The position numbers and the translations under genes are program-made. Of a stretch of DNA of 42,111 nucleotides, positions 25,046 to 33,922 are shown piece after piece. Within the stretch, counting starts at the first letter, position 1. Every line of letters begins with the position of its first letter. A model generated the notes under the pieces. It made no database searches. It saw only the letters and a program-made list of their open reading frames with translations, and was not told the DNA's origin. Source of the DNA: an uncultured Pseudomonadota bacterium. Its GTDB lineage: Bacteria; Pseudomonadota; Alphaproteobacteria; RF32; CAG-239. The stretch lies in NCBI GenBank assembly GCA_949290295.1, contig CASERH010000004.1, positions 1 to 42,111 of the forward strand. Direction: 5' to 3'.

Positions 25046-27166
25046 TTATTTTTCGAGATCTTCACCTGTTTCTTGGTTTACTCTCTTGGCAGAAAGCTTA
25101 ATCTTGCCGCGATTATCACTACCCAAGCACTTAACCCAGATTTGGTCACCTTCTTTATAGAAGTCAGAAACAGAGGCAATACGCTCGTTCTTAACTTCAG
25201 AAATATGAACCAATCCTTCAGTTGTGCCAAGGAAGCGAACAAACGCACCAAAATCCATGATTTTGGTAATTGTTCCATGGTAGATTTTGCCTTCCTCCGG
25301 CTCTGCCACAATACCCATAACCCATTCCAGAGCGGCATCGCCTTCTTCTTTCTTCATTGAGGCGATTTTAACCACACCGTCATCAGAAATATCGATTTTT
25401 GTATGTGTCTTCTCAACAATCTCTCTGATAACCTTACCGCCGGTGCCGATAACCTCACGGATTTTATCAACCGGGATCTTAATGGCAACGATTCTCGGAG
25501 CCCGATCAGAAACATGCGGACGCGGCTCGGCAATAGCCTTTGCCATCTCACCCAAGATATGGATTCTACCCTCATGAGCCTGAGCCAAAGCAGTTTTCAT
25601 AATATCTTTGGTGATGGAGGTGATTTTAATATCCATCTGCAAAGCAGTAACACCGTCTTTTGTTCCGGCAACCTTAAAGTCCATATCACCCAAGTGATCT
25701 TCGTCACCCAAAATATCTGTCAAGACGGCGACACGCCCGTCGTCTTCCTTAATCAACCCCATGGCAATACCGGCAACAGGTTTAGCCAAAGGCACACCGG
25801 CAGACATCAAAGACATTGTGGTTCCGCAAACAGTAGCCATAGAAGAAGAACCGTTAGATTCCATAATTTCAGATACAACACGTACTGTGTACGGGAAAGC
25901 ATCTTTGTCTTTTGGCATCATCGGGTGAATAGCACGCCAAGCCAATTTTCCGTGCCCGATTTCACGGCGTCCGGGGCTACCGATACGACCACATTCACCA
26001 ACAGAAAACGGCGGGAAGTTGTAGTTGAGCATAAAGTCTTCTTTGTACTCATCCATCAAACCGTCAACAACCTGAGCATCCTCACCCGTACCAAGGGTAG
26101 TAACAACCAAAGCCTGAGTTTCGCCACGAGTAAACAAAGCAGAACCATGAGCTGTCGGCAAAACATCAACCTGGCAAGCAATCGGGCGCACTGTCTTGGT
26201 ATCGCGGCCATCGATTCTATGTCCGGTTGTCAAAACCGCCTCGCGCATAACTTTGTGCATCAATTTCTCAATAGCATCTTGAGCATAGCGTTGTTCAAAC
26301 TCATTTTCCGGATCAAGCGTTGCCTTGAATTTCTCAGAGGCAGCGGCAATCAGCTCACCGCGTTTAAGTTTATCTGTTTCTTTGAAAGCTGTTTCAAACT
26401 CAGCCGTAAAATTTTTAGCCAATTTAGCATAAAGCTCATCAAACTCCGGCGGGAAAGTTGGAGTTTCCCACTTTTCTTTGCCAGCCTCGCTGGCGAGTTC
26501 GGCAATCAGCTTAATAACCGGCTGGAAGCTCTCAAAACCGAACATAACCGCACCGAGCATAGTATCTTCAGAAAGCTCTTGAGCCTCAGATTCAACCATC
26601 AAAACACCTTCAGATGTTCCGGCAACAACCAACTCCAAGTCAGTGTCTTTGAGTTGCTCCAAAGTCGGGTTCAAGATATATTCACCGTTTTTATATCCGA
26701 CTTTTGCCCCGCCAATCGGCCCCATAAACGGAATACCGGAAACGGCCAAAGCGGCAGAAGCGGCAATCATGGCCGGAATATCGGAATCTGTATTTTGGTC
26801 ATGAGCCAAAACAGTACAAATAATTTGCACCTCATTTTTGAATGCATCAGGAAACAGCGGGCGAATAGGTCTGTCAATCAAGCGAGAAAGCAAAACCTCA
26901 CGCTCGGATGGTTTACCCTCACGTTTCATAAAACCGCCCGGAACCTTACCGGTTGCATAGTATTTTTCCTGATAATTAACTGTCAAAGGAAAGAAATCCT
27001 GATCAGCCTTTACCTCTTTTGCGGCACAAACCGTTGCAATAACCTGCGTTTCACCATAAGTAACCACAACCGCACCCTGTGCCTGTCTGGCCATTTTACC
27101 TGTTTCCAAAACCAACTTGCGGCCGCCCCATTCCATTTCTTTGCGGCACACTTTAAAATCGATCAT
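25046..27166 (-). CDS. pnp: Polyribonucleotide nucleotidyltransferase (PNPase)
   Basis: 706 residues, usual length. It degrades RNA 3' to 5' by phosphorolysis as a trimer, often in the degradosome. The order is RNase PH domain 1 (from residue 1; [22 protein letters not shown]), helical linker, RNase PH domain 2 ([41 protein letters not shown], with the catalytic Asp), KH domain with the GxxG loop [11 protein letters not shown] (about 560-570), and a C-terminal S1 domain ([26 protein letters not shown]). It follows rpsO on the same strand, the classical rpsO-pnp pair, but 245 bp apart with a large palindrome in the gap. Confidence 0.98.
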   Translation of the reverse strand: MIDFKVCRKEMEWGGRKLVLETGKMARQAQGAVVVTYGETQVIATVCAAKEVKADQDFFPLTVNYQEKYYATGKVPGGFMKREGKPSEREVLLSRLIDRPIRPLFPDAFKNEVQIICTVLAHDQNTDSDIPAMIAASAALAVSGIPFMGPIGGAKVGYKNGEYILNPTLEQLKDTDLELVVAGTSEGVLMVESEAQELSEDTMLGAVMFGFESFQPVIKLIAELASEAGKEKWETPTFPPEFDELYAKLAKNFTAEFETAFKETDKLKRGELIAAASEKFKATLDPENEFEQRYAQDAIEKLMHKVMREAVLTTGHRIDGRDTKTVRPIACQVDVLPTAHGSALFTRGETQALVVTTLGTGEDAQVVDGLMDEYKEDFMLNYNFPPFSVGECGRIGSPGRREIGHGKLAWRAIHPMMPKDKDAFPYTVRVVSEIMESNGSSSMATVCGTTMSLMSAGVPLAKPVAGIAMGLIKEDDGRVAVLTDILGDEDHLGDMDFKVAGTKDGVTALQMDIKITSITKDIMKTALAQAHEGRIHILGEMAKAIAEPRPHVSDRAPRIVAIKIPVDKIREVIGTGGKVIREIVEKTHTKIDISDDGVVKIASMKKEEGDAALEWVMGIVAEPEEGKIYHGTITKIMDFGAFVRFLGTTEGLVHISEVKNERIASVSDFYKEGDQIWVKCLGSDNRGKIKLSAKRVNQETGEDLEK

Positions 27167-27286
27167 ATTTCTTTACCTTTCATATAAAAACCTCTACCTG
27201 CCCCATGCAGGATTTTTTTATAAAGAACGGCGGAGGCTCATTCCCCCGCGGCTCAAATATTCCTTAAAGCACAACTTTAGGAAAAA

Positions 27287-27404
27287 GGCGCGTTTTAGGC
27301 AGATAGATAAAGCCAAGACACGGAGCGCAAAAACGGAGCGTACTAAAATGTACGAGAGTATTTGAGCACCGGATTTTGGCTTTAGATGCTGCATAAAACA
27401 CGCC
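27287..27404. repeat. Large palindromic element of the GTAC-core family between rpsO and pnp
   Basis: Outer arms GGCGCGTTTTAGGCAG (27287-27302) and CTGCATAAAACACGCC (27389-27404) pair over 16 positions with two mismatches. Inner arms AAAGCCAA / TTGGCTTT follow, then a core CGTAC-TAAAAT-GTACG at about 27339-27354, followed by AGAG. The element sits in the rpsO-pnp mRNA, where E. coli has an RNase III site used by PNPase to control itself. Confidence 0.8.
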
Positions 27405-27411
27405 GACAACC

Positions 27412-27681
27412 TTATTTTCTCAGGTCTAACTTTTTAATCAAAGCCTGATAGCGCTCCTCGCTCTTACCCTTGAGGTAATCCAACAGGTGGCGACGACGGC
27501 TGACTTTCTTCATCAAACCCAGACGAGAATGAGTATCCTTAGCGTGGGTTTTGAAGTGCTCAATCAGGTTATTGATTTCTGCGGTCCAGATAGCGATCTG
27601 AACTTCCGGAGACCCGGTATCATTGGGGTTCAAGCCATAAGCTTTAACCAATTTTTGTTTTTCTTCATTAGAAATCGACAT
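27412..27681 (-). CDS. rpsO: 30S ribosomal protein S15
   Basis: 89 residues, exact family length. S15 binds the central domain of 16S rRNA early in 30S assembly and forms bridge B4. Family marks are the helical start [57 protein letters not shown] and the end LIKKLDLRK. It starts 15 bp after the truB stop and is probably cotranscribed with it. The downstream gap to pnp holds the palindromic element at 27,287-27,404. Confidence 0.98.
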   Translation of the reverse strand: MSISNEEKQKLVKAYGLNPNDTGSPEVQIAIWTAEINNLIEHFKTHAKDTHSRLGLMKKVSRRRHLLDYLKGKSEERYQALIKKLDLRK

Positions 27682-27696
27682 CTTTTAATCCTTTAT

Positions 27697-28608
27697 TTAA
27701 TTAAAGTTAAAAACACGAACCGGAGAGATGCGTCCCTCATCGATTCTCACCATTGCCACCAACGCCCCGTTGCAAGTAGCCACCACCTCTTGCCCCAACA
27801 GGTGAGACACCTGATAAGCTCTTGGCGAAAGCCCCTGCCCCAAACGCAGTTTGGCGGCATCTGCTTCGGTTACGGCAATATCCGCGATGTCGCGCAGACA
27901 TGTTATTACCGGAAGCAAAACTTTTCGGCGTTCCTCAACATACTCTATATTTTTCAAATTTTCCAGCAAAATCTTCTCTGAAAGGTCAAAATTTCCGCAT
28001 TTTGTGCGTCTTAAGGCCTGCAAATGGCCTACTGTGCCGAGTTTTGCAGCAATATCAGCCCCCAAGGTGCGGATATACGTACCCTTAGAGCAGCCGACAA
28101 GACAGTGGAGCAGATTTTCCTGCGGGCGCTCCAAAATTTTGATTGAATGGATTCGCACCTTGCGTGCCGGAACATCCACATTTTGGCCTTTGCGCACCAA
28201 ATCATAGGCTCTCTGCCCGTTGATTTTTATGGCCGAATAAGCCGGCGGCACTTGGGTAATTTCTCCCACAAACTGCGGCAACACCGATTCGATTTCTGCC
28301 AAGGTCGGAATTTTGGAGTTGGTCTCGATAATTTTGCCGTCACAATCGAGTGTATCGGTAGCCTCACCGAATTTGAGCAAAAACTCATACTCCTTATCGC
28401 CGTCTGTTACATAAGGAATAAGCTTGGTAGCCTCGCCAAAAGCCACCGGCAGCACCCCGGTCGCAAACGGATCAAGTGTTCCGCAATGGCCGTTTTTATT
28501 GGCATTAAGCAGCCTTCTGGTTTGGCTCACCACCTGGGTAGAACCCATACCGGCGGGTTTATCAATAACCAGCCAACCGCTGATTTTATCACCTTTTTTA
28601 TGCTTCAT
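27697..28608 (-). CDS. truB: tRNA pseudouridine(55) synthase TruB
   Basis: 303 residues, usual size. It makes pseudouridine-55 in the T-arm of tRNAs and acts as an RNA chaperone. The start GWLVIDKPAGMGSTQVV and the catalytic motif HCGTLDPFATGVLP, with Asp46, are canonical. YEFLLKFGEATDTLDCDG, the KINGQRAYDLVRKG loop and CSKGTYIRTLGADIAAKLG follow. The ATG has AAGGAG upstream. It lies just before rpsO; the usual upstream partner rbfA is separated from it by an orphan gene and two terminators. Confidence 0.97.
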   Translation of the reverse strand: MKHKKGDKISGWLVIDKPAGMGSTQVVSQTRRLLNANKNGHCGTLDPFATGVLPVAFGEATKLIPYVTDGDKEYEFLLKFGEATDTLDCDGKIIETNSKIPTLAEIESVLPQFVGEITQVPPAYSAIKINGQRAYDLVRKGQNVDVPARKVRIHSIKILERPQENLLHCLVGCSKGTYIRTLGADIAAKLGTVGHLQALRRTKCGNFDLSEKILLENLKNIEYVEERRKVLLPVITCLRDIADIAVTEADAAKLRLGQGLSPRAYQVSHLLGQEVVATCNGALVAMVRIDEGRISPVRVFNFN

Positions 28609-28664
28609 TTTTGCTCCTTATACAGGAGTTGATACTGGAGCTTTTCTTCTTTGTCAAATTTAAA

Positions 28665-28700
28665 ACAAAAAAGCCGACGTTGTCTTAAGCAACATCGGCT
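28665..28700 (-). terminator. Terminator of the 28,708-29,160 gene
   Basis: Minus strand: AGCCGATGTTG / CAACGTCGGCT stem (one G-T pair) with a short loop and six T residues, directly after the gene. Confidence 0.85.
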
Positions 28701-28707
28701 CTTTCCT

Positions 28708-29160
28708 TTACTTATCCCAACTGGTCAAAAATACGTCACGACGGCCATCCAAATCCGGCTCCCCGTAAGCATATTCATAAACTCTCATCTTTCCGTTTGG
28801 CAACTTGATCCGGACAGAATTCTCTGCCAGCTCATAGTCCTGAGCGCAGGCAAAATATTCTCCATACCCTGAGAGTAGGAAGATAGCCTTGAAAGGAAGC
28901 TTGAGTTGAGAGGTATCAAACATCCGAAGTATGCCAGACGCAACCCTGTCCGAAAGGACGACCTCTCCTTCACCCAAAGGATAGAGCTTACCCTCATAGG
29001 CAAAATAATAGTTCGAATCCGCCCGCAAAAACGCATCTTCACAAACAGAATATGCCTTACAGGCACACACCTTTTCAAAGCGGTCATTCTCCTCGTTATA
29101 AAAACGAACGACAATCCGGTCTTTTTCGACCTGGACAAACTGAAACTTAGATACTTTCAT
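28708..29160 (-). CDS. Hypothetical beta-rich protein
   Basis: 150 residues; no family recognised. It is rich in short beta-strand-like, aromatic segments (FQFVQVEKDRIVVRFYNEEN; SNYYFAYEGKLYPLGEG; YGEYFACAQDYELAENSVRI), without signal peptide or membrane helix. The gene has a good promoter, a terminator and no clear ribosome binding site. It is placed between rbfA and truB, which are usually adjacent. Its composition resembles the orphan at 33,923-34,849, but I cannot align them convincingly. Confidence 0.6.
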   Translation of the reverse strand: MKVSKFQFVQVEKDRIVVRFYNEENDRFEKVCACKAYSVCEDAFLRADSNYYFAYEGKLYPLGEGEVVLSDRVASGILRMFDTSQLKLPFKAIFLLSGYGEYFACAQDYELAENSVRIKLPNGKMRVYEYAYGEPDLDGRRDVFLTSWDK

Positions 29161-29195
29161 AAGCTTAAAGAATTAATAGTAAGACATTTTCTTCA

Positions 29196-29223
29196 AATTT
29201 ATCAGCTTTCGCATTTATGTCAA
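29196..29223 (-). promoter_or_regulatory. Promoter of the 28,708-29,160 gene
   Basis: Minus strand: TTGACA (29223-29218), 16-nt spacer, TAAATT (29201-29196), directly behind the rbfA terminator. The leader would be about 29 nt. Confidence 0.6.
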
Positions 29224-29229
29224 CCCGAC

Positions 29230-29255
29230 AAAAAAGCCGCCCTTTTGAGGCGGCC
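29230..29255 (-). terminator. Terminator of rbfA
   Basis: Minus strand: GCCGCC / GGCGGC stem with a short loop and six T residues, 12 nt after the rbfA stop. Confidence 0.8.
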
Positions 29256-29266
29256 TGCCAAAACAT

Positions 29267-29644
29267 TTATTTCAAGTCCTGGGCAACTTTTGGGTCACGC
29301 AAAAGCTTTTCAATCTTGTCTACCGCTTCAAAACTCTTATCAACCCTAAAGTTTATTTCCGGCACATAGCGCAAAGATGTCTTGGCCGCCACCTGTTTGC
29401 GGAAAAAGTTTGCTGCCAACTGCAGACCGCCCAGCACCTCTTGCAAATATTTGTCATTGGTGGTTATAAACCAGACTGTGCAATATTTCAAATCCGGAGA
29501 AACCGTCACCTTAGTCACGGTCACCATGGTGTCAATTCCTTCCAGATTGTGCACCTCTCCGCGGTCAATAAAATTGACGATGATTTTTCTGATTTCCTGT
29601 GCCACTCTGAGCTGGCGTTGCGAAGGCTCTTTATTTTCGGCCAT
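29267..29644 (-). CDS. rbfA: Ribosome-binding factor A
   Basis: 125 residues, usual size. RbfA is a small KH-fold protein that binds the immature 30S subunit and helps 16S 5'-end processing. Conserved features are RQLRVAQEIRKIIVNFI at the start, VTVTKVTVSPDLKYCTVWF, and the LRYVPEINFRVDKSFEAVDKI segment near the end. The ATG at 29644 has AGGAG 7 nt upstream; an earlier in-frame codon adds a non-conserved tail. It has its own terminator and so is uncoupled from truB here. Confidence 0.95.
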   Translation of the reverse strand: MAENKEPSQRQLRVAQEIRKIIVNFIDRGEVHNLEGIDTMVTVTKVTVSPDLKYCTVWFITTNDKYLQEVLGGLQLAANFFRKQVAAKTSLRYVPEINFRVDKSFEAVDKIEKLLRDPKVAQDLK

Positions 29645-29737
29645 AAAATTTCTCCTCAAAATACGTTTAATTCATATATAGAAAAGAAATAAAAATTATT
29701 CAAGCAATTACTTTTCCAAGAAAAGCCCTGTTCTTTG

Positions 29738-32005
29738 CTATATAACCTCTCTTTTGCCGGCGTGGTCGGGAGGAGTGATAATTCCTTCTGCTTCCATCCG
29801 CTCGATAATGGTGGCCGCACGATTATAACCGATGCGCAAACGCCGCTGAACATAGCTGGTTGAGGCTTTTTTATCATTCTGCACGATTTGCACCGCTTGC
29901 CGATATAGGTCATCATCACTGCTGCCGGCGCCGAAATCCCCGTTATCAAACACGGCGCCGCCACCGCTTTTGTCCGAAAGCTCACCTTCGGTAACCGCCT
30001 CCACATATTCTGGCTCACGCTGAGACTTCAAGAACTCAACAATCTGCTCAACCTCACTGTCCTTAACAAACGGTGCATGAATACGATGCGGCCTCTGCCC
30101 GGCAGGCATATAAAGCATATCGCCCATGCCCAACAACTGCTCGGCGCCTTGTTCACCCAAAATGGTGCGGCTGTCGATCTTAGATGTCACCTGAAAGCTG
30201 ATACGGGTCGGAAAGTTTGCTTTAATGGTACCGGTAATAACATCAACGGACGGACGTTGGGTAGACATAATCAAATGTATGCCCGCCGCTCGCGCCATCT
30301 GTGCCAAACGTTGAATGGCGGCCTCCACGTCTTTGCCGGCCACCAACATCAAATCGGCCATTTCATCAACCACAATGACAATATAAGGAAGCGGGGTCAA
30401 ATCGAGTTCTTGTTCCTCATAAATCGGTTTCCCGGTTTCCATATCAAACCCGGTTTGCACCGTGCGGCTGACCTTGCCGCCGCTCGCGCGCAACTCTTCC
30501 AGACGCTTGTTATAGCCGGTGATATTACGAACATTGAGCTGTGCCATCGCCCGGTAGCGGTCTTCCATTTCTTTCACCGCCCATTTCAAGCCGACAACCG
30601 CTTTTGAAGGATCGGTAATAACCGGCGTCAACAAATGAGGAATACCGTTATACATGGTAAACTCAAGCATTTTCGGATCAATCATGATAAGCTTGCACTC
30701 ATCGGGCCGCATCTTATACAAAAGCGAGATAATCATGGAGTTAACGCCGACAGACTTACCTGAACCGGTAGTACCGGCAACCAACAAGTGAGGCATTTTT
30801 GCCAAATCTGCATAAATATTCTTTCCGCCGATATCCTTACCCAAAGTAATTGTCAACGCGGCTTTGGATTCCTTAAATTCATCGCTTTCCAAAAGATCAC
30901 GCAGATAAACGATTTCTCTTTTGGAGTTGGGGAGCTCTATACCGATGGTGTTAGACCCCGGCACCACGGCAATACGCACGGACACGGCACTCATTGAGCG
31001 AGCAATATCATCTGCCAAGCCGATAACTCTGGCGCTTTTTGTTCCCGGAGCTGGCTCCAACTCATAAAGTGTGACCACCGGTCCGGGGCGAACTTTAACA
31101 ATCTTGCCATTGACCCCGAATTCCTGCAACACGCCCTCCAACTCACCGGCGATTCTCTCAAGCTCTTTTTGATTAACATTTTCTGCCTTATCCTTACTTT
31201 TGGAGAGCAGATTAATATCCGGAAAACGATAGCCGTCGTCAACTTGTTTAGGTTTGGCGATTTTAATTGTTTCTTTTGCCTTCTCAGACGGGGCAGAAGT
31301 TTCTTCACGCACTTTTGGTTCCTTGCGAACTTTTGGCTCTCTTGTTTTGCGAGGAGTCGGCTCGGAAGAAAAGCTGAATTTTTCAAAAACAAAACGGCAA
31401 CCTTTAGCGCACCCTCTGGCAACAAAAGCAACGGCCGCGGCGATTTTTTTGCACACACGCCACCAACCGCCGAAAGTTATTCCGCAGGCAAGATTAAAAG
31501 AAACCAAGGCAACAAGAAATAAAACCGCCGCCAAAATATAATTTCCATAGCCAAAAGCATAAATACGGTTAAACAAGTTCATGCCCTGCTCGGCAAAAAA
31601 TCTGCCGACAGCGCCCCCGGTCTTAAAGCCATTGATGTGGGGAATAACCAAAGCTAGAGAGGTAGCAAAAGAAAAATTGCCCAAGATAAAAGCAAACAAA
31701 CGCCAATAAGGGCACACCATTTCTCTCAAGCGCAAAAATCCATAACCCCAAATAACAGGGGCGATAAGAAACAACGGCAGTGCCACACCCCACCAAGTGA
31801 GGATAACATCGGCATTTTTGGCACCATAAAGCCCCAGCCAATTAGCGGCCGGTTTGGTTGTGGCATTACTAAAACTTGGATCATAGAAATGATACCCCAA
31901 ACAGCTGATAATAAGGCTGATTACCCACAACATCAACAACGCGCCAAACAGACGCCGACAAAGCTTTTTCCACCAGGTTTGTTCTTTTTTCTTACGTTTT
32001 GCCAT
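29738..32005 (-). CDS. ftsK: DNA translocase FtsK
   Basis: 755 residues, the compact FtsK/SpoIIIE form. It pumps DNA at the septum and activates XerCD recombination at dif. The N terminus has about four membrane helices (residues 15-190), then a Lys/Glu/Pro-rich linker (about 215-255), then the motor. Walker A is AGTTGSGKSVGVN (about 408), Walker B is YIVIVVDEMADLM, and MSTQRPSVDVITGTIKANFPTR is typical. The C-terminal gamma domain (VQRRLRIGYNRAATIIERME) reads KOPS sequences. The ATG at 32005 (MAKRKKKEQTWW) is preferred to an upstream codon. It diverges from fabD and lies between rbfA and infB. Confidence 0.96.
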   Translation of the reverse strand: MAKRKKKEQTWWKKLCRRLFGALLMLWVISLIISCLGYHFYDPSFSNATTKPAANWLGLYGAKNADVILTWWGVALPLFLIAPVIWGYGFLRLREMVCPYWRLFAFILGNFSFATSLALVIPHINGFKTGGAVGRFFAEQGMNLFNRIYAFGYGNYILAAVLFLVALVSFNLACGITFGGWWRVCKKIAAAVAFVARGCAKGCRFVFEKFSFSSEPTPRKTREPKVRKEPKVREETSAPSEKAKETIKIAKPKQVDDGYRFPDINLLSKSKDKAENVNQKELERIAGELEGVLQEFGVNGKIVKVRPGPVVTLYELEPAPGTKSARVIGLADDIARSMSAVSVRIAVVPGSNTIGIELPNSKREIVYLRDLLESDEFKESKAALTITLGKDIGGKNIYADLAKMPHLLVAGTTGSGKSVGVNSMIISLLYKMRPDECKLIMIDPKMLEFTMYNGIPHLLTPVITDPSKAVVGLKWAVKEMEDRYRAMAQLNVRNITGYNKRLEELRASGGKVSRTVQTGFDMETGKPIYEEQELDLTPLPYIVIVVDEMADLMLVAGKDVEAAIQRLAQMARAAGIHLIMSTQRPSVDVITGTIKANFPTRISFQVTSKIDSRTILGEQGAEQLLGMGDMLYMPAGQRPHRIHAPFVKDSEVEQIVEFLKSQREPEYVEAVTEGELSDKSGGGAVFDNGDFGAGSSDDDLYRQAVQIVQNDKKASTSYVQRRLRIGYNRAATIIERMEAEGIITPPDHAGKREVI

Positions 32006-32095
32006 AGTTCTCACAAATCCATAAAACAGACTCTCAATTATGAGAGATAATAGCGCCAAATTCTCAATATTCTCTTAACAAATAAGGATTAAAAC

Positions 32096-32123
32096 TTGAC
32101 TTTTGGCAATTAACGGATAAAGC
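32096..32123 (+). promoter_or_regulatory. Candidate promoter of fabD-fabG
   Basis: TTGACT (32096-32101), 16-nt spacer, TAAAGC (32118-32123), about 35 nt before the fabD ATG. The -10 is imperfect. Confidence 0.4.
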
Positions 32124-32157
32124 TTTATAAGCTGTTTAATAACAAGGATATGGATTT

Positions 32158-33111
32158 ATGACTAAAGCTTTTGTTTTTCCCGGCCAGGGTTCACAATTCA
32201 TTGGCATGGGAAAAGAACTGGCCGATAATTTTTCATCGGCAAAAGAAGTTTTTAGTGAGGTCAATGAAGCTCTGCACCAAGATTTATTCAAACTCATGGT
32301 TGAAGGTCCCGAACATGAGCTGACCCTCACGGCCAACGCCCAGCCGGCACTAATGGCGCACTCTATGGCGGTGGTTAGAATTTTAGAAAAAGATTTCAAA
32401 ATCAACTTAAGAGATCATGCAACTTTTGTTGCCGGTCACTCTTTGGGCGAATATTCTGCGGCCTGTGCTGCGGGAGTTTTCTCACTGACAGACACGGCCA
32501 AACTGCTCCGCACCCGCGGCGACGCCATGCAAAAGGCTGTTCCTGTCGGGGTCGGAGGAATGGCGGCGGTTATCGGCGCAGCTTATACGGATGTTGTTGC
32601 TCTGGCGGAAGCCTGCAGTGACAACGGCCGCTACGTCTGCGTCGCCGCCAACGACAACGCCGAAGGACAAGTTGTGCTCTCTGGCCACATGGAGGCCATA
32701 GAAAAAGCTGTAGAAATAGCCTCTGAGTTTGGTGCCAAACGCTGCATCAAACTACCGGTCAGCGCACCGTTCCACAGCCCGCTAATGAAACCGGCGCAAA
32801 CGGTTATGGCCGCAGCGCTAAAAGAGGTTAAGGCCCAAGAGCCGCAAATAGCTCTGATTTCAAACGTGGCAGCTTCGGCAGTCAAAACCAAAGATGAAAT
32901 TATTCAAAATCTGATAAACCAAGTCACGGATTCTGTCCGTTGGAGAGAAACCCTAGACTGGATGAGCGAGCAAGGCGTGGATGAAGTATTTGAACTCGGC
33001 GCCGGCAAAGTTCTCTCCGGCATCATTAAAAGAAGCCACAAAGAAATGAACGCATCTTCCATCGGCACCATTGCCGAGATTGAAGAGCTCGCCAACCATT
33101 TGAGCAAATAA
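32158..33111 (+). CDS. fabD: Malonyl-CoA:ACP transacylase
   Basis: 317 residues, usual size. It transfers malonyl from CoA to acyl carrier protein to start fatty-acid elongation. The start FVFPGQGSQFIGMGKEL (about 6-22), active-site GHSLGEYSA with Ser95, the conserved catalytic His segment (KLPVSAPFHSPLM), and late FELGAGKVLSGIIKR are all present. It lies 14 bp upstream of fabG; the pair is transcribed together against the surrounding minus-strand cluster. The acpP and fabF genes that often follow are not in the window. Confidence 0.97.
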   Translation: MTKAFVFPGQGSQFIGMGKELADNFSSAKEVFSEVNEALHQDLFKLMVEGPEHELTLTANAQPALMAHSMAVVRILEKDFKINLRDHATFVAGHSLGEYSAACAAGVFSLTDTAKLLRTRGDAMQKAVPVGVGGMAAVIGAAYTDVVALAEACSDNGRYVCVAANDNAEGQVVLSGHMEAIEKAVEIASEFGAKRCIKLPVSAPFHSPLMKPAQTVMAAALKEVKAQEPQIALISNVAASAVKTKDEIIQNLINQVTDSVRWRETLDWMSEQGVDEVFELGAGKVLSGIIKRSHKEMNASSIGTIAEIEELANHLSK

Positions 33112-33125
33112 GAAAGGAAAACACA

Positions 33126-33863
33126 ATGTTTGAATTACACGATAAAGTAGCCCTCATCACCGGTGCTGCCGGCGGCTTGGGCGATAAAATTGCCCGCACC
33201 TTGCACAAACAAGGCGCCACTTTGGCTCTGACAGATATGCGCCCTGAGCCGATGGAAAAATTAAAAGCCGAGCTTGGCGACAGAGTAGAAGTTTTCACCG
33301 CCAACTTGACCAACCCTGAAGATGTCAAAAATTTGGTTGCCAATGTTGAAGCTAAATTGGGTCGCATTGATATTTTGGTAAACAACGCCGGCCTGACTCG
33401 TGACAATTTGTTCATCCGCATGAGCGATGAAGATTGGCAGTTGGTATTGGATGTAAACCTTTCTGCCGGGTTCAAATTGGCAAAAGCAGCTGTCCGCGGC
33501 ATGATGAAACGTCGTTTTGGCCGCATCATCGGTATTGCCTCTGTTGTTGGTGTCACCGGCAACGCCGGCCAGGCTAACTATGCAGCCTCCAAAGCAGGTA
33601 TGATTGCCATGAACAAATGCTTGGCACAAGAAGTTGGTTCTCGCGGCATTACCGTAAACTCAATTGCACCGGGCTTCATTCGCACCCCGATGACCGATGT
33701 TTTGCCAGATGATGTTAAAGCAGCCCTTTTAGCCAAGATTCCTGAAGCCAAATTGGGTGAGGCACAGGATATCGCCAATGTTGTAGCTTTCTTAGCCAGC
33801 GATGAGGCTCAATACATCACCGGCCAGACCATCAACATCAACGGCGGTATGGCAATGATTTAG
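33126..33863 (+). CDS. fabG: 3-oxoacyl-ACP reductase
   Basis: 245 residues, the normal length for this short-chain dehydrogenase. It reduces 3-oxoacyl-ACP with NADPH. The cofactor motif TGAAGGLG (12-19), NNAGLTRDN, and the catalytic set Asn111, Ser139, Tyr152 and Lys156 (YAASK) are visible; GQTININGGMAMI at the end is typical of FabG. AAAGGA lies before the ATG. A terminator follows within 20 nt, so the operon is fabD-fabG only. Confidence 0.97.
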   Translation: MFELHDKVALITGAAGGLGDKIARTLHKQGATLALTDMRPEPMEKLKAELGDRVEVFTANLTNPEDVKNLVANVEAKLGRIDILVNNAGLTRDNLFIRMSDEDWQLVLDVNLSAGFKLAKAAVRGMMKRRFGRIIGIASVVGVTGNAGQANYAASKAGMIAMNKCLAQEVGSRGITVNSIAPGFIRTPMTDVLPDDVKAALLAKIPEAKLGEAQDIANVVAFLASDEAQYITGQTININGGMAMI

Positions 33864-33880
33864 CAATTCTTGCAATGCAC

Positions 33881-33915
33881 AAAAAAACGCTGCCTGGTTT
33901 CAGACAGCGTTTTTT
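33881..33915. terminator. Bidirectional terminator after fabG
   Basis: Stem AAAACGCTGCCTG / CAGACAGCGTTTT (one mismatch) with a GTTT loop and A/T runs on both strands; it can serve fabG and the converging orphan gene at 33,923. Confidence 0.85.
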
Positions 33916-33922
33916 ATTGCAA

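Noticed and set aside
25403-27187. 594-codon open frame opposite pnp
   Set aside because: It mirrors the codon structure of pnp on the other strand, has low-complexity Asn/Arg/Phe composition and no family resemblance.
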